In this document: positions 1 to 7,514 of the stretch, one piece after another
How positions within the stretch are numbered: the first letter of the stretch is position 1
Layout of the letters: the number at the start of each line of letters is the position of its first letter
DNA from: an uncultured Granulicella sp.
Lineage (GTDB): Bacteria; Acidobacteriota; Terriglobia; Terriglobales; Acidobacteriaceae
Direction: 5' to 3'
DNA: 36,834 nt
Assembly: GCA_937873145.1 (NCBI GenBank)
Contig: CALMVK010000034.1
Span: 1-36,834, forward strand
Notes under the pieces: model-generated
Databases searched by the model: none
The model's input: the letters and a program-made list of their open reading frames with translations, nothing else
What the model was told of the DNA's origin: nothing
Translations under genes and position numbers: made by a program

Positions 1-377
1 CCCCCGGCTCCCCTACTAACCCCCGAGCCACCGGGTTCCGATGCATATACTCCACTTTCTCCTGCCGTTTCCCCGCGCTAAACACATGGAAGTCGTAGTA
101 CCGAGTCAACCAGAACGGCCGCTGCACCGACTGCACAGACACCGACAACTTCAGCGCCTGGATCGCCGTCGCCAGCAACACCTGCTTCGGTTCACTCACC
201 AGCAGAGGCACATGCTCCGGCATCAACCCATACCCGGCCACGGCAAACCCATATCGAACCCGCATCGTCTCGAGCGACCGTTCCCACAAATCCGACCGAA
301 CGCGTCCGCAAATACGGCTTTCTGCCAAAGCAGCTGAACGTCACAAAGTGAGAGTGAACCGTTTTCTGGTAGCGCAC
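1..377 (-). pseudogene. Degraded REP-associated tyrosine transposase (RAYT, Y1_Tnp family), cut by window edge
   Basis: RAYTs are single-domain HUH nucleases that act on REP palindromes. On the minus strand the N-terminal part reads RYQKTVHSHFVTFSCF, the usual RAYT opening. After about residue 22 the frame is lost, and the rest continues in another frame (DLWERSLETMRVRYGFAVAG, then GYGLMPEHVPLLVSEPK, then WLTRYYDFHVF and KVEYMHRNPVARGLV). The catalytic HUH motif, normally HVHLL, reads HVPLL because the second histidine codon is CCT. The usual N-terminal MPxGLK segment is also missing: a stop lies a few codons upstream of the first plausible GTG. The gene runs off the left edge, so its C-terminus is unseen. 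Frameshift plus lost catalytic histidine make an inactive remnant the best reading. The family call rests on remembered motifs, not a search. Confidence 0.75.
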
Positions 378-444
378 CAGCTCGGAAATATCTCAACGAT
401 CCGCGGCCTGCGAGACGCGATCTTCTGCAATATCGTCCTAGCAC

Positions 445-786
445 TCACCGCTCGCCACGACGAAACTTCCCACACTCCACATACTCGTACGATCCAGATA
501 CCGCCCGGTCCACCGCATCCGCGATAGCCTGCAGATGCTCCTTGATGATGGGCCATTCCTGCGCTGAGAGCGTCACACGGGCGAGCGTTTGCCGGCTAAG
601 ATTCAGCTGGTACTCGATCCCTCGATCGCCCGTCACCAGCACTTCGAAGCCATCCCGCTCCGCCGCCTCGATCAAGCGCCCATTCTTCAGCGAAGAATAA
701 CCCGCATAGCTCGCCGTAACCACAGTATGGCCGGGCAGATGATGTCTCAGCAGATGTGGAAGATCTTCATCGAGCAGTACTTTTAC
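445..786 (-). CDS. DUF5615 PIN-like toxin of a DUF433/DUF5615 pair, possibly lacking a start codon
   Basis: DUF5615 proteins are small PIN-like putative ribonucleases, normally encoded right after a DUF433 partner. The frame reads VKVLLDEDLPHLLRHHLPGH and later VLVTGDRGIEYQLNL, which fits the family's N-terminal acidic motif and central acidic region. The ORF track begins only at an internal GTG (723), cutting off about 21 residues that include the DEDLP motif. Family-like sequence continues upstream to codon 784-786, where ATG or GTG would be expected, but the codon is GTA. It overlaps the TAA stop of the DUF433 gene. Full length would be about 113 residues, normal for the family. Either the gene is silenced, or an unusual start or the internal GTG is used. 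The coordinates given are for the ancestral full-length frame. Confidence 0.65.
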   Translation of the reverse strand, partial: VKVLLDEDLPHLLRHHLPGHTVVTASYAGYSSLKNGRLIEAAERDGFEVLVTGDRGIEYQLNLSRQTLARVTLSAQEWPIIKEHLQAIADAVDRAVSGSYEYVECGKFRRGER

Positions 787-1004
787 GACGCGCGCTGCAT
801 CCTCTGCAAGTCGGCAAACGCCAACAATCTTTCAATTTTGCCCAAAGATACCCCTGGATAGTTCTCGGCAATCTCAGCAACTTGAGACCCAGCAAGGAAG
901 TTGGTGATAATTACATCGGCCGGCACCCGAGTCCCCGCCACCAGCGGAACGCCTGACATTTTTCCTGCGACCACCTCGACCAGCTCGCACCCAGTCCAGT
1001 CCAT
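783..1004 (-). CDS. DUF433 family protein, putative antitoxin
   Basis: DUF433 proteins are short helix-turn-helix-like proteins that are usually paired with DUF5615 toxins and presumed to be their antitoxins and autoregulators. The 73-residue product starts MDWTGCELVEVVAGKMSG and contains the family hallmark GTRVPADVI, followed by an alpha-helical section (SQVAEIAENYPGVSLGKIE). I chose the ATG at 1004 because GAGG lies six bases upstream; the longer ORF-track version starts inside the divergent promoter region. Its TAA stop overlaps the first codon position of the downstream toxin frame, the layout of a translationally coupled pair. The function is inferred from the family and neighbour, not from experiment. 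Confidence 0.75.
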   Translation of the reverse strand: MDWTGCELVEVVAGKMSGVPLVAGTRVPADVIITNFLAGSQVAEIAENYPGVSLGKIERLLAFADLQRMQRAS

Positions 1005-1039
1005 ACCATGCCTCGCATTGATCGTATAACAACAACTAG

Positions 1040-1300
1040 ATGTCCTTGAAACTGCCCTATCAGAGCACCAACCCAAACACCGGCGTCCTCAACTACGAGA
1101 TCCTCGGCTCGACTCTTATTCTCGAGTTCCAGCACTCCAAACATCGCTACGTCTACGGACCGACCTCCCCGGGTGCACGCCAGGTAGACAAAATGATCAA
1201 ACTCGCCCGCGCCGGCAAGGGCCTCTCGACCTATATCGTTCAGCACGTCGAGTCGTACCAGGCTAAACTTCCGCTCTTCGAGCCACCGTCCGCACTTTAG
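1040..1300 (+). CDS. Small hypothetical protein, KTSC-like
   Basis: An 86-residue soluble protein with no signal peptide or membrane segment. The core (YEILGSTLILEFQHSKHRYV, followed about 20 residues later by KMIKLARAGKGLSTYIVQHV) resembles the short KTSC-type domain, in which a beta-rich segment describing a residue pattern is followed by a basic helical tail. That match is from memory and is tentative. The gene is divergent from the DUF433 gene with only 35 bp between the starts, so the two share one small control region. No clear ribosome binding site precedes the ATG. Coding is supported by the clean ORF and the family-like pattern. A role linked to the neighbouring toxin-antitoxin pair is possible but not shown. 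Confidence 0.6.
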   Translation: MSLKLPYQSTNPNTGVLNYEILGSTLILEFQHSKHRYVYGPTSPGARQVDKMIKLARAGKGLSTYIVQHVESYQAKLPLFEPPSAL

Positions 1301-1323
1301 CCATCCCCGACGCAGTTACCCCT

Positions 1324-2748
1324 CTAACAGATCTCCTCCAAACTCTTCTGCTCCGCCGCCACCCCCCAGATCGCCTGCACAATTCCCGCTAGGACCATGA
1401 CCGCCGCGCTTACCAAGAAACCGTAGAAGATGGGCTGCCGCGTCTCTTTGGTTAGCAGCGCGCCAAAGATTACCGGTCCCAGCACGCCCGCCAGCAGAGT
1501 TCCCACTGCATAGAAGATGGCGATCGCCGAGGCTCGCACCGACTGCGGGAACAACTCGGACGTCGTCAGGTAGGCCGAGCCGCCGGCTGAAGCCGCAAAG
1601 AAGAAACTTGCCGCCCACCAGCTCGCCTGGCCGACCACCGAGAGCCGTCCGTGCAGAAAAAGCACATCCGACACCGCAAAGACCAGACCCGTCAAGATGA
1701 AGTTCAGCGAGATCATCGTCCGCCGGCCTACCGTGTCGAAGAGCCGGCTCAGCAGCACGGGGCCGATGAAGTTCGTCAACGCCAGCGGCAGAAACAAGAC
1801 TCCTGCATGCGCCGCCGAGACCCCGTAAAACCGCAGCAGCACCAACGTGCTTGAAAAAAACACCGAGTTGTAGAAGAAAGACTGTGCCATGGTGAGCACC
1901 AGGCACAGCGCCGCACGGCCCCGATAGCGCGGCGTAAACAGCACGCCCAGCCTGTGGAACGTGCCCTCTCGCGCATAGCGCATGGACACGGTATGCTCCA
2001 CGGGAGCAAGGTCCGGATGCTGCAGGCGCACGTGCGCCTCGATCTCATCTACCACCGCAGCGGCCTCCGCATGGCGGCCATGGGTGAGCAGCCACCGCGG
2101 AGACTCCGGGATGTGGCGCCGCGCAAAGATGACCACCGCGGCAATCGGAAGCCCGGACAAGAATGCAAAGCGCCATCCGAGGCGCAGTCCGAAGACCGCC
2201 GGCGAGAGAAAGCCAACCGCCACCAGCGATCCGAGAATGACCCCGATCCAAAAGGTGGAGCCGATGATCAGGTTCGCAGCCCCGCGCATCCGGGCCGGAA
2301 TCAGCTCGTCGATGGCCGAGTTGATGGCCGTATACTCCCCGCCGATGCCCGCACCTGTCAGCAGGCGGCACAGGGTGAAGGTGGCCAGGTTCCAGGAGAG
2401 CGCGGTCGCCGCCGTCGAGCAGACGTACACCGCCAGGGTCACCGTAAAGAGCGTCTTGCGCCCAAACCGATCCGCCAGATACCCGAACAGCAACGCACCC
2501 AGCACCGTGCCCAGCAGATACCCGGTCGACGTAATGCCCAGCTGCGCGTCGGTGAAGTGCAACGTCGACGAGCTCTTCAGCGCGCCCGAAAGCGACCCGC
2601 CTACCCCTCCTTCCAAACCATCGAGAAGGAACGTAATCCCCAGCGCCGTGACCATGCGCAGATGCCATCGCGACCATGGAAGCCGATCGAGCCGCGGCGG
2701 AAGATCGGTTTCAAATTCAGCCGGCGCAGTGGACGTTGCTGTCGCCAT
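1324..2748 (-). CDS. MFS transporter, sugar/organic-acid porter type
   Basis: A 474-residue inner-membrane transporter of the major facilitator superfamily with about 12 hydrophobic segments. The loop between segments 2 and 3 carries the motif-A form GYLADRFGRKTLF, and after segment 6 comes PESPRWLL, both typical of the sugar porter and aromatic/organic acid porter groups. A second copy of motif A (RLFDTVGRRTMISL) starts the C-terminal half. I placed the start at ATG 2748 because GGAGGG lies six bases upstream. The 570-residue version in the ORF track extends into the antisense of the neighbouring transporter and is not credible. The substrate cannot be read from sequence. The gene follows the YdcZ-like gene on the same strand by 53 bp and may be co-transcribed with it. 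Confidence 0.9.
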   Translation of the reverse strand: MATATSTAPAEFETDLPPRLDRLPWSRWHLRMVTALGITFLLDGLEGGVGGSLSGALKSSSTLHFTDAQLGITSTGYLLGTVLGALLFGYLADRFGRKTLFTVTLAVYVCSTAATALSWNLATFTLCRLLTGAGIGGEYTAINSAIDELIPARMRGAANLIIGSTFWIGVILGSLVAVGFLSPAVFGLRLGWRFAFLSGLPIAAVVIFARRHIPESPRWLLTHGRHAEAAAVVDEIEAHVRLQHPDLAPVEHTVSMRYAREGTFHRLGVLFTPRYRGRAALCLVLTMAQSFFYNSVFFSSTLVLLRFYGVSAAHAGVLFLPLALTNFIGPVLLSRLFDTVGRRTMISLNFILTGLVFAVSDVLFLHGRLSVVGQASWWAASFFFAASAGGSAYLTTSELFPQSVRASAIAIFYAVGTLLAGVLGPVIFGALLTKETRQPIFYGFLVSAAVMVLAGIVQAIWGVAAEQKSLEEIC

Positions 2749-2801
2749 TGGAACCCTCCGCGATCGTTCTCTCTCGGCAGTGCACCTGCAGTCAGGTTTA
2801 G

Positions 2802-3242
2802 TCAGTAGCGGGAGACAAGCCACACACCGCCTACCATCAACAGGCCGCCGAGAATACGAAGCGGGGAGGCCGTGTGCTGCTTGAAGCCGATCCAGCCCAT
2901 CTGGTCCAACAGAATACTTACCAGGATCGAAGCTGTTAGGCTCAACCCGGTGAACATGCCTGAGCCAAGCCTTTGCGCGAACATCAGCGCGGCGAGCGTG
3001 GTGACGATCGACAGCGCACCCCCGACCCACGCCCACCAGGGGGCGGAAACCACAGCTTCATGCGCGGGAAGCTGTTGCCGGAAGGCCGCCTGGATCAGCA
3101 GAATGGCCGCAAGTCCACTCAGATAAACCCACACCGTCGTCCAGATTGGCTGCTGCCAGTGCTTGTACAATTCAGCATTGGTTCCCTGCAAAGGGGCCAG
3201 AGCGCCCGTGCCGACGGCGATGAGAATGACAATCCACTGCAT
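2802..3242 (-). CDS. YdcZ-like small DMT-superfamily transporter
   Basis: A 146-residue hydrophobic protein with about five membrane segments and short polar loops. Its length, the opening MQWIVILIAVGTGALAPLQG and the closing glycine-rich segment LRILGGLLMVGGVWLVSRY fit the YdcZ (DUF606) family, half-size members of the drug/metabolite transporter superfamily that probably work as dimers. The substrate is unknown. AAGGAG sits just before the ATG and decides the start. The promoter region holds an unusual set of ACTCC/GGAGT half-sites, described separately, so a dedicated regulator is possible. The MFS gene lies directly downstream on the same strand. Confidence 0.8.
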   Translation of the reverse strand: MQWIVILIAVGTGALAPLQGTNAELYKHWQQPIWTTVWVYLSGLAAILLIQAAFRQQLPAHEAVVSAPWWAWVGGALSIVTTLAALMFAQRLGSGMFTGLSLTASILVSILLDQMGWIGFKQHTASPLRILGGLLMVGGVWLVSRY

Positions 3243-3244
3243 GT

Positions 3245-3291
3245 ACTCCTTTTACTCCGTGGAGTCTTCCGAAAGGGTGGAGTTTGTACAA
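3245..3291. promoter_or_regulatory. Candidate operator: repeated ACTCC/GGAGT half-sites plus TTGTACAA palindrome
   Basis: Between the divergent starts there are two ACTCC copies (3245 and 3254) followed by two GGAGT copies (3261 and 3279). The middle pair forms a tight inverted repeat, ACTCCGTGGAGT. The eight-base palindrome TTGTACAA follows at 3284. The first half-site overlaps the ribosome binding site of the YdcZ-like gene, so part of the pattern may be coincidental. The arrangement suggests binding of a dimeric regulator, but none is encoded next to it. Confidence 0.35.
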
Positions 3292-3312
3292 ATCATGCAT
3301 AAAAGCCCTGTC

Positions 3313-3334
3313 TTTTCAGCCGCTGAAAGCTTTT
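3313..3334 (+). terminator. Terminator-like hairpin in a divergent intergenic region
   Basis: TTTTCAG, loop CCG, CTGAAAG (one G-T pair) followed by C and TTTT has the shape of a short plus-strand intrinsic terminator. No annotated plus-strand gene precedes it: the flanking genes point away from each other. It could be a leader attenuator for the downstream M48-like gene, the end of a short untranslated RNA, or chance. Confidence 0.35.
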
Positions 3335-3410
3335 CGAGGTCCTTGAAGCCATAAAATGCAATCGTTGCCACAGGAGCAGGGCGCGATCGGACTCCTAACC
3401 CATTCTGGGG

Positions 3411-5264
3411 ATGGTTTCACCGGCGCGAGTGTCTGTAGAATCGACCCGTACCGTCCCAGGAGATCGCTTGCCAGGCTCCAGCAACACTCTCACGCTCGCC
3501 CTGCTCTCAGCGGCAATGCTCGCGAACTGTACCGCTTCCGCTCAGAAGCTCAGCAAGGAAGAGAAGGCGCGGCAAAGAAACACCAGTGTGCAAAGGCCGT
3601 TGACCACCGCCCAAAGCGCGCTGATCGATCAGGCCGTCGTCCAGGAAAAATCGATCACTCAGATCCTCAAGGATCGCAAGCCCATGGTCGAGACCTACAT
3701 TCAGACCATGCGCCCCGATCCCGTGATGCGCGAGGTTCCCGACGCCGACCTCCATTTTCTAGGCCGTCTTCAGCTCGACCGAACCATCAACGTCGAAAAC
3801 TACCAGCAGGATAAAGCCAACGCAAACAGCAAGCTGAACAAGAAACACGGCCTGATCAAGGACTCGATGGAGGTCGTCTCCGGCCTCGCCGGACATGCGC
3901 ACTACAGCTTCAGCCAAGCCGGCTTTGCGCAGATGCTGCTTATCGATCTGAACGACTTCGACCGCCAGCACTATAACTTCTTCTTCGTGCGCCAGGACTT
4001 CCTCGGCGCCGTTCCCACCTCCGTCTTCGACGTAGTTCCCGCCCTTGAAAACTCCGCCGGCCGCTTCTTCGGCCGCGTCTGGATCGAGACCGCCCACGGC
4101 AACATCGTGCGCATCAATGGCGAGTACGCCGGCGCCCAGAAAACTTACCACGAGTATCCCCACTTCGACAGCTGGCGCACCAACGTCCAGCCCGGCGTCT
4201 GGCTGCCCACCAGCACCTACATCGAAGACATCGACCCCAAGAGCAAGACCACGACACTCAGCTTCAAGGCCAGCAACCAGGTCTGGGGCTACGCCCTGAA
4301 GCTGCCGAGCGAGATTGAAAACACCTCCATCGAGGTAGAAAACGCCACCGACCTCTCCAGCTCGGCCCAGGATCAGGGACCGCTCGCGGCCCAGCGCGCC
4401 CTCTCCCGGCAAGCCGAAGACAACGTCCTCGACCGGCTCTTCCAGGCCGGCCTGCTGGACGCACCCAGCGAGTTCGACAAGACCCTCGCGACTTTGGCCA
4501 ACAACATTCTTGCCTACAATCAGGCTGCCGTCGCCTTCCCCATCCGCGTTCGTACCCTCTTGACAGAGCCGCTCGAGTCCTTTGCCGTCGGCAATACAAT
4601 TGTGCTCTCAAAGGGCTTGATCGATACCTCTGCGATCCTCAGCGCCGATGGAGATCAGCAGCTCGGCAACCTGAACGCGCTGCTTGCCTTCCAGCTCGCG
4701 CACATCCTCTCCGGCCACCGGCTCGACACTCAATATGCCTTCAACGCCCGCCTTATGTTTCCGGACAACATGACCTTTCGGCGAATTCCCATGCACCACA
4801 CCGATGCCGACAACGCCGAAGCCGCCATCAAAGCGCTCGAATTGCTGCACCCCAAAGAACTTGCCGCCAGCCAGCAATGCCTGGGGATCTACCTTCAGCA
4901 ACTGCAGGCGCGCATCCAGCATCTGCCCACCCTGACGCAGCCGCTGATCGGCGACGGGCTCGTCAAAAGCGATACGGACCCAACCTTCTGGCTCGCCCCC
5001 TTGATGGCAAGGAGCGGCAAGCTCGCAGTGCAGGATCTCAACCAGCAAGCGGCAGTTCCGCTATCGAGCTTTCTGACCTTCGATCCCTGGACCGACCAGC
5101 TACTCGCTCTCCACGCTACGCTGCAACCTATTCTGAATGCCAGCGACAAGATGCCCTTCGAGGTGATGCCCGTCTATCTCAAGCTGGCTTACTTCCACGG
5201 CTCTGCCCCGGCCGCCGGCACCGCTTTCAATCCTGCCACGGCGGTGCAGCAACCGATGCCCTAA
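3411..5264 (+). CDS. Secreted M48-like protein with a degenerate zinc-binding motif
   Basis: A protein of about 617 residues. Near the N-terminus LTLALLSAAMLANCTASAQ looks like a signal peptide cleaved after ASA. The middle part (about 90-310) has an outer-membrane-lipoprotein-style beta pattern, and the C-terminal half (about 340-560) resembles an M48 metallopeptidase domain. Where M48 enzymes have HExxH, residues 427-431 read FQLAH, within the otherwise typical context LLAFQLAHILSGH. Two of the three motif residues are therefore gone and catalysis is unlikely. The start is uncertain: ATG 3411 is the longest, but TTG 3468 has AGGAG at good spacing and gives a better placed signal peptide. 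The gene stands alone, 73 bp before an acyltransferase gene. I do not recognise a named homologue. Confidence 0.75.
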   Translation: MVSPARVSVESTRTVPGDRLPGSSNTLTLALLSAAMLANCTASAQKLSKEEKARQRNTSVQRPLTTAQSALIDQAVVQEKSITQILKDRKPMVETYIQTMRPDPVMREVPDADLHFLGRLQLDRTINVENYQQDKANANSKLNKKHGLIKDSMEVVSGLAGHAHYSFSQAGFAQMLLIDLNDFDRQHYNFFFVRQDFLGAVPTSVFDVVPALENSAGRFFGRVWIETAHGNIVRINGEYAGAQKTYHEYPHFDSWRTNVQPGVWLPTSTYIEDIDPKSKTTTLSFKASNQVWGYALKLPSEIENTSIEVENATDLSSSAQDQGPLAAQRALSRQAEDNVLDRLFQAGLLDAPSEFDKTLATLANNILAYNQAAVAFPIRVRTLLTEPLESFAVGNTIVLSKGLIDTSAILSADGDQQLGNLNALLAFQLAHILSGHRLDTQYAFNARLMFPDNMTFRRIPMHHTDADNAEAAIKALELLHPKELAASQQCLGIYLQQLQARIQHLPTLTQPLIGDGLVKSDTDPTFWLAPLMARSGKLAVQDLNQQAAVPLSSFLTFDPWTDQLLALHATLQPILNASDKMPFEVMPVYLKLAYFHGSAPAAGTAFNPATAVQQPMP

Positions 5265-5337
5265 GCTTTGCTGGTCCAGGTGGCGGCTCCAGCGTCGTGT
5301 ATAAACTCAGCATCGCACTTTTGAAAAAGCACACCTC

Positions 5338-6543
5338 ATGAAAGCTCCTCCACAGCTTCAATCCAATGCTTCCGTGCATCTCGACGCTCTTCGCGGAGCT
5401 GCCGCTCTGGTGGTCTTCCTTGGCCATGGAAGGCCTCTCTTTCTTAGCTCGCGCATGATTGCCCGCAGTACACCGCCGGTTGGCGCTGCGGTTTCCCCGA
5501 TAGGAACCCTGCCTCGCACGACGCTCGGCCACGAAGCGGTCGTTATCTTTTTTGTCCTGAGCGGCTACTTCGTCGGAGGAAGCGTGATTCGCGGTGTACG
5601 CCGGGGGACCTTTGCCTGGACACGCTATCTTCTGGATCGGCTGAGCCGCCTTTGGGTTGTACTGATCCCCGCCCTGCTGCTCGGGCTGGCACTCGATCGC
5701 GGAGGGATGCATCTTTGGGGCGCGCTTGCCGGCTCGCTGTACACCTCTCCTCCTGGCTCCCTGGTTTTTCCCGGGCTGGCTGCGCGTCTTGGGCCGCTCA
5801 CCCTGCTCGGAAACATCTTCTTTCTTCAATTTAGCGGTATTGAGCCTTTTGGCACCAACGTCGCTCTCTGGAGTCTTGCCTGTGAGTTTTGGTACTACCT
5901 TTTCTTCCCACTGATGTTAACCGCTCTGCTTACGACACGTTCCCTTACCTCCAGGCTCACCTCTGTTCTTCTTTTCGCTCTGCTCCTTGTTGTCTGCGGC
6001 AAGGGAGTCGCCATCTATTTTCCGCTTTGGCTTGCTGGGTGTCTTGTCGCGGTGCTGCCCACCAAACTTCCACGTTGGCAGCAACGTCCGGCGGTGGCGA
6101 TACTCAGCGTACTCCTGCTCGCAACCTGTGCGTGCTGCCTGAAGTTTGCTGTTCCGAGCTACGTTGCCGACCTCGCGATCGCTTGCATCTTCTCGGTCCT
6201 GCTTTGGATTATTTTGCAAAATCCGCGAACGACCCTCAGTCCCATCTACGCGTTTCTCGCCAAGTCCATGGCCAAGATGTCCTATACGCTTTATGCGGTG
6301 CACGTGCCCTTGCTGGTGTTTTTCTGCGCGCTTCTCTCGCCGGTCTGGCATCCGCAACGGCTTTCCACTTCTCTGCTCAAAGAAGTAGCCGCCGTCTACC
6401 TTGTCACATTCCTTGTGGCTACCCTGATGTACCTGCTCTTTGAGAGAAACACGAGCGTACTACGCGGCTGGCTTCGCACCACGTTTGAAGTACCTGGAAC
6501 CGAGTCTTCCGCCGTCGCACCGCGCGCTCACTTGATCCGATGA
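5338..6543 (+). CDS. Acyltransferase family 3 membrane protein
   Basis: A 401-residue integral membrane protein of the acyltransferase-3 family, enzymes that move acetyl or other acyl groups from the cytoplasmic side onto cell-envelope sugars. The N-terminus carries the family signature LDALRGAAALVVFLGHGR with the conserved histidine, followed by about ten hydrophobic segments and a second conserved block around MAKMSYTLYAVHVPLLV near residue 315. WSLACEFWYYLFFP (about 180) is also characteristic. No strong ribosome binding site precedes ATG 5338; TATAAA occurs at 5300 without a convincing -35 box. The acceptor is unknown. O-antigen-like or capsular sugar is likely given the glycan genes further downstream, but they are not adjacent. 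A terminator follows. Confidence 0.88.
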   Translation: MKAPPQLQSNASVHLDALRGAAALVVFLGHGRPLFLSSRMIARSTPPVGAAVSPIGTLPRTTLGHEAVVIFFVLSGYFVGGSVIRGVRRGTFAWTRYLLDRLSRLWVVLIPALLLGLALDRGGMHLWGALAGSLYTSPPGSLVFPGLAARLGPLTLLGNIFFLQFSGIEPFGTNVALWSLACEFWYYLFFPLMLTALLTTRSLTSRLTSVLLFALLLVVCGKGVAIYFPLWLAGCLVAVLPTKLPRWQQRPAVAILSVLLLATCACCLKFAVPSYVADLAIACIFSVLLWIILQNPRTTLSPIYAFLAKSMAKMSYTLYAVHVPLLVFFCALLSPVWHPQRLSTSLLKEVAAVYLVTFLVATLMYLLFERNTSVLRGWLRTTFEVPGTESSAVAPRAHLIR

Positions 6544-6580
6544 CGTACAAACGTACTTAGTCTCGTCCGTACAAACAAAG

Positions 6581-6607
6581 GCGCTCTCCTCTCGGGAGAG
6601 CGCTTTT
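6581..6607. terminator. Bidirectional intrinsic terminator between convergent genes
   Basis: A perfect nine-base stem GCGCTCTCC / GGAGAGCGC with loop TCTCG, preceded by AAAG and followed by TTTT. It lies between the stops of the acyltransferase gene (plus) and the FecR-domain gene (minus). The T-run is best for plus-strand transcripts. Confidence 0.85.
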
Positions 6608-6623
6608 GCCTCAGAGATGCAAT

Positions 6624-7514
6624 TTATCGCCTTCCGCCGCCACCACCATGAAAGCCGCCGCCGAATCCGCCGCCACGAAAGCCACCAAATCCGCCGCCAT
6701 AACCGTATCCGCCGCGGAATCCGTAACCGCCATAGAAGTAGCCCGGGGAGTAAAAACCAAAACCGAACGGACTGTAAAAGAGGCCGTCCCCTGGGAACCA
6801 GGTGTACCCATAGAGACCAGGAGACCATGCCCAGCCTGGATACAGTCCGCCACCTGCGTACTCACTTCCGTAAGAGGCATTTGCCTCGCCCAAATACTGG
6901 GATCGCAGCGAACTCCAGTCGTACAGGTTATCCTCTGACGTTCTTTTATCGAAGCTTGTCGCCTTGAATGCCGTACCGTTCAGAGCCAGCTCATGACCAC
7001 CCTTGACGTTCACCCACTTGCTAGCATCGTTAGATTCAGATACCGCGGCTTTACCGTCAAAAACCTTCAGTTCGCTTTGGTTTTCATTTAGCTCATACAA
7101 TCCACGACGGATCAGCTCTACCTGCGCGCCGCCGCTTCCGTTCGGTATATCCACCTGGAGATGGTTGGCGTTTAGGATCTGGTTTACCTCGATCTCCGCC
7201 CGGCCGCGCTCAAGCGCTACTTCGGTATGGGTCAGGTCCGGCGAAACCATCTTGACGACGCTGTTATTGTCTAACCGCAAAAACACGCCCGGCGTCAGCA
7301 GCATTTCAGCTTTACCGTTGCCCGTGGAAAGCAGCTGACCGGCATCGACTTCTGTGTGGCCGATAGAAGCGCGGGAGAGTTCGGTCCCGTTCACCGCGGC
7401 CTGTCCTTCTACGTAATTGATCGTTCCTGGTCGGGCTGGGTTCGTGCCTTGCGAAAAAGCTGGCGTGAACAGAGTCGCCAGGGAAAGTACTGGAAGTACC
7501 CTCAACCTGAACAT
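6624..7514 (-). CDS. Secreted FecR-domain protein with Gly/Tyr/Phe-rich tail
   Basis: A 296-residue exported protein. The first 21 residues form a signal peptide (RLRVLPVLSLATLFTPAFSQ). Residues about 30-180 match the FecR beta-strand domain (TINYVEGQAAVNG, VDAGQLLSTGNGKAEMLLTP, LDNNSVVKM), here without the cytoplasmic anti-sigma part of true FecR. The last 75 residues are almost free of charged side chains and rich in glycine, tyrosine and phenylalanine (GGYGYGGGFGGF), ending in GGGGGRR. AGAGGA about ten bases before ATG 7514 supports the start. No sigma factor is adjacent, so an envelope-structural or surface role is as likely as signalling. The gene has its own terminator and stands alone. 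Confidence 0.82.
   Translation of the reverse strand: MFRLRVLPVLSLATLFTPAFSQGTNPARPGTINYVEGQAAVNGTELSRASIGHTEVDAGQLLSTGNGKAEMLLTPGVFLRLDNNSVVKMVSPDLTHTEVALERGRAEIEVNQILNANHLQVDIPNGSGGAQVELIRRGLYELNENQSELKVFDGKAAVSESNDASKWVNVKGGHELALNGTAFKATSFDKRTSEDNLYDWSSLRSQYLGEANASYGSEYAGGGLYPGWAWSPGLYGYTWFPGDGLFYSPFGFGFYSPGYFYGGYGFRGGYGYGGGFGGFRGGGFGGGFHGGGGGRR

Noticed and set aside
1954-2884. Two long plus-strand ORFs (284 and 300 aa)
   Set aside because: They are antisense shadows of the MFS transporter. Arg/Pro-rich composition with no family motif, and the minus frame shows 12 membrane segments and motif A.
3759-4412. 217-aa minus-strand ORF in the M48-like gene
   Set aside because: Antisense shadow rich in Val, Gly and Asp without motifs.
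5300-5305. TATAAA as promoter of the acyltransferase gene
   Set aside because: No -35 box at 16-18 bp spacing; the nearest TTGCTG is 26 bp away.
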